From NCBI RefSeq assembly GCF_900095305.1, contig NZ_FMDO01000038.1, forward strand, positions 1 through 64,000: a DNA stretch of 64,000 nt, written 5' to 3'. This DNA is from Proteiniborus sp. DW1. GTDB taxonomy: Bacteria; Bacillota; Clostridia; Tissierellales; Proteiniboraceae. Below are positions 18,172 to 26,624 of the stretch, piece by piece. Both the position numbers and the translations under genes were made by a program. Positions within the stretch are counted from its first letter, which is position 1, and every line of letters begins with the position of its first letter. The notes under the pieces are model-generated. The model did no database searches and had not been told where the DNA came from. It saw only the letters and a program-made list of their open reading frames with translations.

Positions 18172-18255
18172 CACTTCCCTACGCTAGTATTAACTAGATC
18201 AGGTTTAAGGGTCGAAGCTAAATTGCCTCCTCTCAGCATTAATGCTCCCCTAGTG
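18172..18255 (-). ncRNA. TPP riboswitch aptamer (THI element)
   Basis: Minus strand carries the conserved blocks of the THI box: GGGGAGC, GCTGAGAGGAGG, GACCCTT, ACCTGATCTAGTTAATACT and GCGTAGGGAAGTG, with terminal pairing CACT/AGTG. It lies between its promoter and thiT and would turn thiT-thiN off when thiamine pyrophosphate is abundant. Confidence 0.97.
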
Positions 18256-18274
18256 ATTATTCCTGTTCGCTTAC

Positions 18275-18303
18275 ATTATAGCAAATATTGTAAGCGTTGT
18301 AAA
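18275..18303 (-). promoter_or_regulatory. Promoter of the TPP riboswitch-thiT-thiN unit
   Basis: TTTACA (18298-18303), 17 bp, perfect TATAAT (18275-18280) on the minus strand, overlapping the end of rpe. Confidence 0.75.
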
Positions 18304-18304
18304 G

Positions 18305-18952
18305 CTAAATACTTTTAAATTTCTTAGTAATATTAACTATATCTTCACTATTGAATATTGCAGAACCTGCAACAAATATATTAGCTCCATATGATTCTAT
18401 TTCTTTAATATTATCTAGTTTGATTCCACCATCAACTTGTATATCAATATTCAATTTACTATCTTCTATCATTTTTTTTAAATCAATTATTTTATCTTTC
18501 ATCTGACTGATAAAAAACTGGCCACCAAATCCAGGATTAACAGTCATTATCAGTACCATGTCTATTTCATCAAGAATATATCTAATACTTTCAAGTGAAG
18601 TAGATGGATTTAAAGCAACCCCAGCTTTTATTCCAAAACTCTTTATATATTGTACTGTTCTATGAAGATGAACACAAGCTTCTTGATGAACAGTAATTAT
18701 GTCTGCACCTGCATCTACAAAGTCTTTTATATACTGATCAGGTTTTTCTATCATCAAATGCACATCAAAAGGCACTTTAGTAACCTTTCTAAGCATTTTT
18801 ATTACTGGTGCACCAAATGTAATATTGGGTACAAAATGACCATCCATCACATCAAGGTGAATAAAATCTGCTCCGCCTTCTTCAACTAATTTAATTTGTT
18901 CTTCTAATTTACTAAAATCTGCTGATAAAATAGAAGGAGCTATTTTAATCAT
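18305..18952 (-). CDS. rpe: Ribulose-phosphate 3-epimerase
   Basis: Interconverts ribulose 5-phosphate and xylulose 5-phosphate in the pentose phosphate pathway. The 215-aa TIM-barrel protein starts MIKIAPSILSADF, has HLDVMDGHFVPN, MIEKPD, MTVNPGFGGQ and VDGGI, including the metal-binding His and Asp residues. It is the last gene of rsmB-rlmN-prpC-prkC-rsgA-rpe, a widely conserved Firmicutes order, 2 nt after rsgA. No terminator is evident before the thiT promoter. Confidence 0.96.
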   Translation of the reverse strand: MIKIAPSILSADFSKLEEQIKLVEEGGADFIHLDVMDGHFVPNITFGAPVIKMLRKVTKVPFDVHLMIEKPDQYIKDFVDAGADIITVHQEACVHLHRTVQYIKSFGIKAGVALNPSTSLESIRYILDEIDMVLIMTVNPGFGGQFFISQMKDKIIDLKKMIEDSKLNIDIQVDGGIKLDNIKEIESYGANIFVAGSAIFNSEDIVNITKKFKSI

Positions 18953-18954
18953 AG

Positions 18955-19830
18955 TTAGTACCTCCTAATATCTTTTATTTCCTGTAGCATACTTAAGTAA
19001 TTCTCATATCTTAATTTACTTATCTCACCATTGTCTACTGCTTCTTTCACTGCACAACCAGGCTCTTTATGATGTGAGCACCCTGAAAACCTGCAGGAAT
19101 TGCTTTTGTCGAATATTTCAATAAAATAATACTGAAGCTCTTTTTCATTTAAGAAATCAATATCTAAAGTGCTAAATCCAGGAGTATCTACAACCCAACC
19201 ACCTAAATCTAACTCTATAAGCTCAACATGTCTTGTAGTGTGTTTTCCTCTACTAGTCTTGTGACTAATATCGCCAGTTTGCAGCTTTAAGTTTGATTGG
19301 ATGTTGTTTAATAGTGTAGATTTACCTACTCCAGATGGTCCTGCAAATACAGTTATTTTATCTTTAAGTAAATCCTTTATTTCATCGATACCTTGCTTAG
19401 TTTCACAGCTAGTTTTCACTATTTTATACCCTGCATTATGATAAATATTATAAATCTCATCTGCTTTTCCATCGGTATCCAAATCATATTTATTTATGCA
19501 TATTATCACATCTAGTTCCTGATATGATGCTAGAAGCAAAAATCTATCTAGAAGCCATAAATTAGGCTCTGGTTTTTGCGCAGCAAACACTATTATAGCT
19601 TGATTTACATTTGAAACTGGAGGTCTTTTTAGTTCAGTAATTCTATCTAATATTTGTTCTACATAGCCTGTATTGTCCTCTTCGTTAACTCTAATTAAAA
19701 CTCTATCTCCAGTAAGAGGAATGGTTTTATTCTTTCTAAAAAGCCCCCTAGCTCTACACTCATAGACTTTATTCTCTACTTTTACGTAATAAAAACCGCC
19801 TATGCCTTTAATAATAATTCCTTCTAGCAT
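18955..19830 (-). CDS. rsgA: Ribosome small-subunit GTPase RsgA
   Basis: Circularly permuted GTPase involved in late 30S maturation. The 291-aa protein has an N-terminal OB domain, then the permuted order: NKYD (G4), FAGPSGVGKSTLLN (G1), DTPGF (G3), and a C-terminal zinc site (CRFSGCSHHKEPGC). It sits between prkC and rpe, conserved synteny, and is a possible PrkC substrate by analogy with Bacillus. Confidence 0.96.
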   Translation of the reverse strand: MLEGIIIKGIGGFYYVKVENKVYECRARGLFRKNKTIPLTGDRVLIRVNEEDNTGYVEQILDRITELKRPPVSNVNQAIIVFAAQKPEPNLWLLDRFLLLASYQELDVIICINKYDLDTDGKADEIYNIYHNAGYKIVKTSCETKQGIDEIKDLLKDKITVFAGPSGVGKSTLLNNIQSNLKLQTGDISHKTSRGKHTTRHVELIELDLGGWVVDTPGFSTLDIDFLNEKELQYYFIEIFDKSNSCRFSGCSHHKEPGCAVKEAVDNGEISKLRYENYLSMLQEIKDIRRY

Positions 19831-19852
19831 AAATCAGTTCTCCTTTATATAA

Positions 19853-21805
19853 TTATATTTCATCAATAAACACACCATCAAAATAAACCTCATACTTTGC
19901 ACTTCTCTTACCCTCAACTAAAACAGATATAGATTCTTCACTTGTACTGTGAACTTCATTATAAATTACTTCTCTTTCTCCATCTTGTATCCTATATATT
20001 TTGACCTCAACTTCATTTTTATCTTTTGGTAATATAATAGATAGGTTATTGTTTATTATTTCGTCTACATCTGTTTCTTTTTTGTCACTTCCATCTGGTT
20101 TTTCCATATCCTCCAGACCATTACTTACCGTTAGTTTTATAGTTGTGTTTTCTTCAACTTCTGAGCCAGCAGTAAGGTCTTGCCATATTATGATATCCTT
20201 ATCTACATTTTCATTGTACTCATACTTGATGTCTACAACTAATCCTAAGTTTGTTAGCTCATTCTTAGCTTTATCTATATTTTCTCCGATTACATTTGGT
20301 ACAATAACATATTTTATCTCAGGTCCATCACTAACGACTAATTTCACTGTAGAACCCTTAGGCACTCTTTGATTTTCTTCTGGTGTTTGACTTATAACGT
20401 AATCCTTTGGAATGTCACTATAAACACGTTCGGGAACACTGCGCAGTCCCTCAGATTCTAAAAGATTCTCAGCTTCATCTATATGTTTATTAACTACATA
20501 TGGAACATCTACTTCTTCTACGCCCTTACTTATTGTAACATCAATAGGATATCCTTCTTTTACAGTCTCTCCAGCTTTTACACTTTGATCTATTACATGA
20601 CCTTTTTCATATTCACTACTATAAACTTCACTCTTCACTCTCAAAACAAGGTTAATTTCGTTTAATTTTTCTTCTGCAACATCTTTATGAAGCCCTCTAA
20701 CATCAATTACCTTTACTTCCTGACCCTGTATCTGGCCTCTAAGCCAAAGAAATCCTGCAGTTATCCCTATAGTCAACAATAAGGCTAAAATAATTGCTGT
20801 TAATGTAACTAACTTAGATGAGCCTCCTTTTTCATCTTTATAGATGTTATCACTATTCATATTACGTTTATCAACTTTTTTTCTTTGATTTTTCATTGAA
20901 TCATTTCCCTCTTGGTTTATCAAAGTATCATCTATTCTTGGAATAATTCTAGTAGGTGAATCGTTGAAATTACTTATGTGAATTTCGTCACTATTTCTAA
21001 ATTTTTTTAAGTCACTTAATAGAGTTTTGATATCACTATACCTTAAGCTTTGGTCTTTTTGAACGCATTTCATAATAATACTTTCCAAATCCAAAGGGAT
21101 AGAGCTATCAATATGAGATGGAGGTTCTATATCCTCTTGTATATGTTTTAAAGCAACAGAAATAGGACTATCCCCTTGAAAAGGCACTGTACCAGTAATC
21201 ATTTCGTACATAACTACTCCAAGAGAATAGATATCTGATTTTTCATCAGTATAGCCACCTCTAGCTTGCTCTGGTGAAAAATAATGAACAGAGCCTATAA
21301 CGTTACTTGTATTAGTCACTGTAGAGGTAGTAGCAGCTCTGGCAATTCCAAAATCAGTTACCTTAACTATACCATCCTCTGTTACTAAAATATTATGAGG
21401 CTTAATATCTCTATGAACTATATGGTTTTCATGGGCATGGCTTAAGGCTTCAGCAATTTTAATAGCAATGTCTAGAGACTCTTCTATACTAAGCTGCCCT
21501 TTCTCTCTTATTAGTTGCTTCAAGGTTTTTCCATTAACAAATTCCATTACTATATAATGAATGTTATCCTCTACACCTACATCATAAATACTTACTATGT
21601 TAGGATGAGATAAACTTGCAGCTGCCTGAGATTCTCTTCTAAATTTATTAATAAAATCTTCATCATGTATGAATTCAGATCTTAGTATCTTTACAGCAAC
21701 AAACCTATTTAGTAATCTGCATTTAGCCTTATAGACTAAAGCCATTCCTCCACCGCCAACTTTTTCGAGGATTTCATATCTATTTCCTAATATTTTCCCA
21801 ATCAT
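19853..21805 (-). CDS. prkC: Ser/Thr protein kinase PrkC with PASTA repeats
   Basis: Membrane kinase sensing peptidoglycan fragments; in spore formers it also responds to muropeptides during germination. The protein (650 aa from ATG 21805, AAGAGGTG 5 nt upstream) has an N-terminal Hanks-type kinase domain (GGGGMALVYKA, VHRDIKPHNI, DFGIA, SPEQARG), a transmembrane helix near residue 340 (LVTLTAIILALLLTIGITAG), three extracellular PASTA repeats, and a C-terminal beta-rich tail of about 80 residues. The cognate phosphatase prpC precedes it by 4 nt. I reject an in-frame TTG 21 nt upstream that lies inside prpC. Confidence 0.95.
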   Translation of the reverse strand: MIGKILGNRYEILEKVGGGGMALVYKAKCRLLNRFVAVKILRSEFIHDEDFINKFRRESQAAASLSHPNIVSIYDVGVEDNIHYIVMEFVNGKTLKQLIREKGQLSIEESLDIAIKIAEALSHAHENHIVHRDIKPHNILVTEDGIVKVTDFGIARAATTSTVTNTSNVIGSVHYFSPEQARGGYTDEKSDIYSLGVVMYEMITGTVPFQGDSPISVALKHIQEDIEPPSHIDSSIPLDLESIIMKCVQKDQSLRYSDIKTLLSDLKKFRNSDEIHISNFNDSPTRIIPRIDDTLINQEGNDSMKNQRKKVDKRNMNSDNIYKDEKGGSSKLVTLTAIILALLLTIGITAGFLWLRGQIQGQEVKVIDVRGLHKDVAEEKLNEINLVLRVKSEVYSSEYEKGHVIDQSVKAGETVKEGYPIDVTISKGVEEVDVPYVVNKHIDEAENLLESEGLRSVPERVYSDIPKDYVISQTPEENQRVPKGSTVKLVVSDGPEIKYVIVPNVIGENIDKAKNELTNLGLVVDIKYEYNENVDKDIIIWQDLTAGSEVEENTTIKLTVSNGLEDMEKPDGSDKKETDVDEIINNNLSIILPKDKNEVEVKIYRIQDGEREVIYNEVHSTSEESISVLVEGKRSAKYEVYFDGVFIDEI

Positions 21806-21809
21806 GTTT

Positions 21810-22553
21810 TCACCTCTTTTCAACAAATCTAATAATCATAACTGTTGTATTATCAAAACCACCCATTTCATTTGCTACATCTGTAAGTAAACAACAAGCT
21901 TGTCGTATATCCTCACAACTATTTAATACTTCTTTTATTTTCTCATCGCTTACTAAGTTAGTTAGTCCATCAGTACATAATATTATTAGATCACCATCAT
22001 TTAGATTTCTATTAATTATATCAACCTTTATTTCAGTATCAGTACCTAATGCTCTTGTAATAATATTCTTTTGGGGATGATGAATAGCTTCTTCATTGCT
22101 AATACTTCCATTTCTAACTAATTCAGCTACAAGAGAATGATCTTGGGTCAACTGATACAGTTCATGTTCGCTAAATAAATATGCTCTACTATCACCCATA
22201 TGCCCAATAAATATCTCATTATAGTGAATAATCCCTAAGGTGATTGTAGTTCCCATACCTACACAACTTTGATTATCTTTAGCTTCCTTTAATATTCTAT
22301 TATTAGCCTCTAATAATGTTGTATTTATAAACCTTGGAATATCCAGGTTACCTTGAATAATATTCTCTTTATCTCTGCAATAGCTTTCTTTAATTGTATC
22401 AATTGCTAAAGAACTGGCCACTTCACCTGCATTGTGACCTCCCATACCATCTGCGACTACAAATAAAGGTAGTTTGTCATCATCTGAGTAATAATATGAA
22501 TCCTGATTTATATTTCTTACTTTACCCACATCTGAACACGCACATATAAACAT
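21810..22553 (-). CDS. prpC: PP2C-family protein phosphatase PrpC
   Basis: Metal-dependent phosphatase that reverses PrkC phosphorylation. The 247-aa protein contains the PP2C metal-binding pattern: VADGMGGHNAGEVAS, GMGTTITLG, HMGDSRAYL and CTDGLTNLV. I choose the ATG at 22553 (MFICACSDVG) with GGGGTG upstream; a longer frame begins 51 nt earlier but lacks a good ribosome site. It is immediately upstream of prkC and downstream of rlmN. Confidence 0.94.
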   Translation of the reverse strand: MFICACSDVGKVRNINQDSYYYSDDDKLPLFVVADGMGGHNAGEVASSLAIDTIKESYCRDKENIIQGNLDIPRFINTTLLEANNRILKEAKDNQSCVGMGTTITLGIIHYNEIFIGHMGDSRAYLFSEHELYQLTQDHSLVAELVRNGSISNEEAIHHPQKNIITRALGTDTEIKVDIINRNLNDGDLIILCTDGLTNLVSDEKIKEVLNSCEDIRQACCLLTDVANEMGGFDNTTVMIIRFVEKR

Positions 22554-22584
22554 CTTAACACCCCGCTTCACAAGATAATGTAGT

Positions 22585-23628
22585 TTAAGAGTATCCCCTT
22601 TCAATATAGTCTCTTCTTAATTGTCCACAAGCAGCATTTACGTCTGCACCCATTTCTCTCCTTATAGTAGTGTTTATTCCGTTTTTAAGTAAAATATCTT
22701 TAAATTTAAGTACTGATTTTTCATTAGATTTTGTATGACTAAATTCTTTTATAGTATTAAGAGGAATTAGGTTAACGTGGCACAACATACCTTTTAGCAA
22801 TTTAACTATTTCTAATGCGTCCTTCTGATGATCATTTACATCCTTAATTAAGGTATACTCAAAGGTTACCCTTCTGTTTGTTTTAGCAATATAATAACTA
22901 CATGCTTCCATTATCTCGCGTATACTGTATTTCTTAGCTATTGGCATAATCTTTTTTCTCTCCTCATCAAATGGAGAATGAAGAGAAATAGATAGGTTAA
23001 TGGGTATTCCCTCATCTGCTAAGTCAAAAATTCTAGGTACAAGACCACATGTTGAAATTGTAATATGTCTATAGCCTAAATTTTGTCCATTCTTATCATG
23101 TATGATTTTGAAAAATTTCATTACATTATTATAGTTATCTAGTGGTTCTCCACTACCCATTAATACTACATTTGAAATACTAATATTCTGTTCTTTCTGT
23201 ATCTGATAAAATTGTTCCAGTATCTCTCCTGGTAATAGATGACGTACTAAACCACTTTTGGTTGAAGCACAGAACTCACATCCCATTCTACATCCTACCT
23301 GAGTAGATAGACATACAGAAGTTCCGTGTTTATATTTCATCATCACACTTTCAATAACATTTCCATCATCTAGTACAAATAAGTATTTTATGGTATCATC
23401 CTGTTTAGAATCTAGTCTCTCCGCAATCTTAAGGTTACTGACTCTATAATTAGAGTTCAGCTTGTCCCTGAGCCCCTGAGGAAGTTCTGTAATATCATCT
23501 ATAGAAGAAACCATCTTCTGATGCATCCATTTAAATGCTTGGGCTGCTCGATACTTTTTTTCTCCAAGTTTTAGAAATATTTCCTCTAATTCTTCTATTT
23601 CAAGCGATTTTAAATCAGTTTTGTCCAA
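22585..23628 (-). CDS. rlmN: 23S rRNA/tRNA adenine-C2 methyltransferase RlmN
   Basis: Radical SAM enzyme that methylates A2503 of 23S rRNA and A37 of some tRNAs. The protein contains the cluster motif CRMGCEFC (CxxxCxxC), GSGEPLDNY and the C-terminal MGADVNAACGQL region whose cysteine takes part in catalysis. The chosen TTG start (347 aa) has AGGAGG 6-7 nt upstream; an in-frame ATG 30 nt further upstream has none. Third position in the rsmB operon order. Confidence 0.95.
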   Translation of the reverse strand: MDKTDLKSLEIEELEEIFLKLGEKKYRAAQAFKWMHQKMVSSIDDITELPQGLRDKLNSNYRVSNLKIAERLDSKQDDTIKYLFVLDDGNVIESVMMKYKHGTSVCLSTQVGCRMGCEFCASTKSGLVRHLLPGEILEQFYQIQKEQNISISNVVLMGSGEPLDNYNNVMKFFKIIHDKNGQNLGYRHITISTCGLVPRIFDLADEGIPINLSISLHSPFDEERKKIMPIAKKYSIREIMEACSYYIAKTNRRVTFEYTLIKDVNDHQKDALEIVKLLKGMLCHVNLIPLNTIKEFSHTKSNEKSVLKFKDILLKNGINTTIRREMGADVNAACGQLRRDYIERGYS

Positions 23629-23700
23629 ATAATCCCTCCTACAAATATTGCAAGACATAATATATTATATCATAATAAATAAAAATTTAACTATAAACAT

Positions 23701-25044
23701 CTATATTTTAATCATCTTTGCAATAAAAAAGCCATCAGTATTATTAATATTGGGATATAGTTCAATATATCCATTTGCAGCTGATTTACTCAATTCAACA
23801 TTATCTATACAATCCTCAAAACTAACTAATCGAAAATCATTATTATATTCAATGAATTTTCTTATTAGATAAATATTTTCCTCTTTTTGAATTGTACATG
23901 TACTATAAACAAGCGTCCCACCTTTTTTAACATATTTACTGCCATTTAGTAATATTTCAAATTGTAATTTTGTAATTGCTGATAAATCGTCTTTTTCCTT
24001 TCTCCATTTAATATCTGGCTTTCTTCTTATTAATCCTAGGCCTGAACATGGGGCATCCACAAGACAACAGTCAACCTTATTCACTAAATTTTCATCTAAA
24101 TCTAGGGCATTATACTTTTCTGTATCAATAATTTTAATTCCTAATCGATTTATATTGCTTTCAACTAGCTTAAGTTTATGTTCATGAATATCTCTAGCTA
24201 TTATCTTACCTTTATTTTTCATTTTTTGAGCAATATGAGTTGTCTTTCCTCCTGGTGCACAACAAACATCCACTACAAAGTCACCTGGCTTTGGATCCAT
24301 TATTTGAGCTACTAACATAGAGCTTTCATCTTGTATTTGGAATAGTCCATCTTTAAATTCATCTGTGTCTGTAATTCTAACAGGATTATATATAATTATA
24401 CAGTCATATGCATAGCTGCCTTCACCTATAATAAATCCTTTACTTTCTAACCTATCCATTAAATCTTTTTTGGAAATTTTTAAGGTATTTACTCTTATGT
24501 TTAATTTAGGTCTTTCATTATTGGCAATACAAAGTTCTTCAGTAAAATCCATACCAAAGTCATTTAACCAACTCTCTACCATCCATCTAGGATGAGAATA
24601 CTTTACTGATAAATATTCAACAGGGTTTTTATGTTTTTCAGGTAATTTTAATTCATTTATATCTTTTGAGATATTTCTCAGTATGGCATTAACGTAACTT
24701 ATAGAACCTTTATGACCATATTTTTTTGCTAATTTCACTGATTCATTGACAGCAGCACTATTTGGTATTCTATCCATAAAGAGTATTTGATAGACCCCAA
24801 CTCTCAAAATTTCTTTAATTATAGGTGCAATTTTTCTAAGCTTCACTTTAGAAAATTGCATTATAACCCAGTCTATTAAAAGTTTATTTTCCATAACTCC
24901 ATAGACTATTTCTCTTATTAAGGACTCATCTAAACTACTCAAATCATTGTCAATATTTCTTGTTATAGATATATTAGAATATGCCTTCTCCTCATTAATT
25001 TCGTTTAAAATTTTGATTGCAACTTCTCTAGGGTTTTTTTTCAT
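23701..25044 (-). CDS. rsmB: 16S rRNA (cytosine967-C5)-methyltransferase RsmB
   Basis: Methylates C967 of 16S rRNA. The 447-aa protein has an N-terminal NusB-like RNA-binding domain (about residues 1-130), then a SAM methyltransferase domain with CCAPGGKTTHIA, DAPCSGLG (active-site Cys) and STCTIQKEEN. GAGGTG precedes the ATG. It is the first gene of the rsmB-rlmN-prpC-prkC-rsgA-rpe series. In many clostridia a DUF116 gene and a zinc protease lie between fmt and rsmB; here the 176-bp gap has a terminator instead. Confidence 0.95.
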   Translation of the reverse strand: MKKNPREVAIKILNEINEEKAYSNISITRNIDNDLSSLDESLIREIVYGVMENKLLIDWVIMQFSKVKLRKIAPIIKEILRVGVYQILFMDRIPNSAAVNESVKLAKKYGHKGSISYVNAILRNISKDINELKLPEKHKNPVEYLSVKYSHPRWMVESWLNDFGMDFTEELCIANNERPKLNIRVNTLKISKKDLMDRLESKGFIIGEGSYAYDCIIIYNPVRITDTDEFKDGLFQIQDESSMLVAQIMDPKPGDFVVDVCCAPGGKTTHIAQKMKNKGKIIARDIHEHKLKLVESNINRLGIKIIDTEKYNALDLDENLVNKVDCCLVDAPCSGLGLIRRKPDIKWRKEKDDLSAITKLQFEILLNGSKYVKKGGTLVYSTCTIQKEENIYLIRKFIEYNNDFRLVSFEDCIDNVELSKSAANGYIELYPNINNTDGFFIAKMIKI

Positions 25045-25064
25045 TATTTCACCTCATAATATAA

Positions 25065-25084
25065 GCAAATATTAAAATATTTGC
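25065..25084. promoter_or_regulatory. Palindrome upstream of rsmB
   Basis: GCAAATATT-AA-AATATTTGC, 9-bp perfect arms around a 2-bp centre, 20 bp before the rsmB start codon. It could be an operator for the rsmB-prkC operon; no known consensus is assigned. Confidence 0.35.
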
Positions 25085-25116
25085 CTCCATGCAAATCTTT
25101 TATGCAGTGGCTTAAT

Positions 25117-25144
25117 CAAAAATAAGGGACTAGACAGCCCCTTA
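25117..25144 (-). terminator. Terminator of priA-def-fmt
   Basis: Minus-strand TAAGGG/CCCTTA stem (25123-25144) with a roughly 10-nt loop followed by TTTTT; about 80 nt after the fmt stop. Confidence 0.65.
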
Positions 25145-25220
25145 ACCTCTTTTTTATTGCAGCAATTTAAAAGCTGTATTATTTAATATGAGTTCTATTA
25201 GATATTATTTAAGTTAATTT

Positions 25221-26150
25221 TTATTTTAATAGAACCCCTACTTCAAAATCATTCCCTCTTAAAAAATCTGATACTGACATACTTTTTTTGCCTGGAAACT
25301 GAATTTGTTTTATGGCTATACATTTATCTAAAGTATTTACATATATTCCTTCATTATTAACTTTAACTACCTTACCACTTTCTTCATCATTGAATTTATT
25401 TACAATATCTACTTCCAATATTTTTATATTATTCTCTTTATATGTTGTAAATGCTCCTGGCCATGGCTGTGTACCACGAACTAAGTTTTGAATATCGATG
25501 GCTTTTTCATTCCAGTTGATTTTTCCAAGGTCTTTAGACATCATAGGTGCATAAGTAGCTTTTTCATGATCTTGTGGAATTCTAATTATAGAACCTCTTT
25601 CTAAATCCGCAATAGTATCTATTAGAAGTTCTGCTCCTAATTTCATCAGCCTATCATGTAGCTCACCTGCTGTTTCCCCATCAAGTATATCAACCTCTCT
25701 TTTTAGTAGCATATCACCAGAGTCTAATCCCTTTTCCATTAACATAGTAGTCACACCTGTGGTCTTTTCACCATTTATTATTGCCCAATTGATTGGAGCT
25801 GCTCCTCTATACTTAGGAAGAAGTGAAGCGTGAACATTTATGCATCCAAACCTAGGAATATTTAATATGCTTTCTTTTAAAATTTGCCCATAGGCTACTA
25901 CAACTATTACATCTGGATTCTCATTTTTAATTATTTCAACACTTTCGCTTGAATTAACATTATCAGGCTGATATATATTTAATCCAAGTTCAAGGGCTCT
26001 TTCTTTTACTGGTGTATATTGAACTTTCTTGCCTCTTCCTTTTGCCTTATCAGCTTGAGAAATTACAAGAGATACATGGTGTCCATTATTATATAGTGCT
26101 TCAAGTGTTGGCACAGAAAAATCTGGAGTACCCATAAATACAACTTTCAT
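25221..26150 (-). CDS. fmt: Methionyl-tRNA formyltransferase
   Basis: Formylates initiator Met-tRNA. The 309-aa protein has the N-terminal MKVVFMGTPDFSVP, catalytic-loop region NVHASLLPKYRGAAPI (Asn-His...), and the C-terminal OB-like domain with RGTQPWPGAFT. The start ATG 26150 has TAGGAGTG upstream, 10 nt after the def stop; a longer frame would reach into def. It is paired with def, which removes the formyl group. Confidence 0.96.
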   Translation of the reverse strand: MKVVFMGTPDFSVPTLEALYNNGHHVSLVISQADKAKGRGKKVQYTPVKERALELGLNIYQPDNVNSSESVEIIKNENPDVIVVVAYGQILKESILNIPRFGCINVHASLLPKYRGAAPINWAIINGEKTTGVTTMLMEKGLDSGDMLLKREVDILDGETAGELHDRLMKLGAELLIDTIADLERGSIIRIPQDHEKATYAPMMSKDLGKINWNEKAIDIQNLVRGTQPWPGAFTTYKENNIKILEVDIVNKFNDEESGKVVKVNNEGIYVNTLDKCIAIKQIQFPGKKSMSVSDFLRGNDFEVGVLLK

Positions 26151-26160
26151 CCTAACACTC

Positions 26161-26613
26161 CTATTCCTCTTCAATACTTACTAGCTTATCAGTATACAAT
26201 ATTCCATTTAAATGATCTATTTCATGGCAAAGCGCTCTAGCTAAAAGGTCAGTTCCTTCAATTACATTCTTATTTCCACCTAAATCTAAATATTCTACTG
26301 TCACTTTTTCAGGTCTACACACCTTACCACTTTTTCCTGGTATGCTCAAGCAACCTTCTAAATCAATGTTTTCTCCTTCTTCTCGGACTATATAAGGATT
26401 TATTAGTATTATTGGCCCTTCACCTATATCAATTACCACTACTTTTTTAAGAACACCAACCTGTGGAGCTGCTAGGCCAACTCCTTCTTCCTTATACATT
26501 GTTTCAAGCATATCCTGTACTAAAATCTTAACTCTCTCATCAATTACATCTACCTCTCTAGATTTTTTCCTTAAAATCGGATCATCTTCATACCTTAACT
26601 GTCTTATGGCCAT
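26161..26613 (-). CDS. def: Peptide deformylase
   Basis: Removes N-terminal formyl groups from nascent proteins. The 150-aa protein has the three metallo-hydrolase motifs: EGVGLAAPQVG, EGCLSIPG (metal Cys) and HEIDHLNG (HExxH). This is the short type-1 form. AGGAGG lies before the ATG. It is located between priA and fmt, the standard order. Confidence 0.97.
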   Translation of the reverse strand: MAIRQLRYEDDPILRKKSREVDVIDERVKILVQDMLETMYKEEGVGLAAPQVGVLKKVVVIDIGEGPIILINPYIVREEGENIDLEGCLSIPGKSGKVCRPEKVTVEYLDLGGNKNVIEGTDLLARALCHEIDHLNGILYTDKLVSIEEE

Positions 26614-26624
26614 TTTATAACCTC

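Noticed and set aside
25166-25188. Near-identical 21-nt word TTAAAAGCTGTATT(A/T)TTTAAT at about 25168 and 44292
   Set aside because: One mismatch, pure AT-rich sequence, no shared flanks; could be chance in DNA of this composition.
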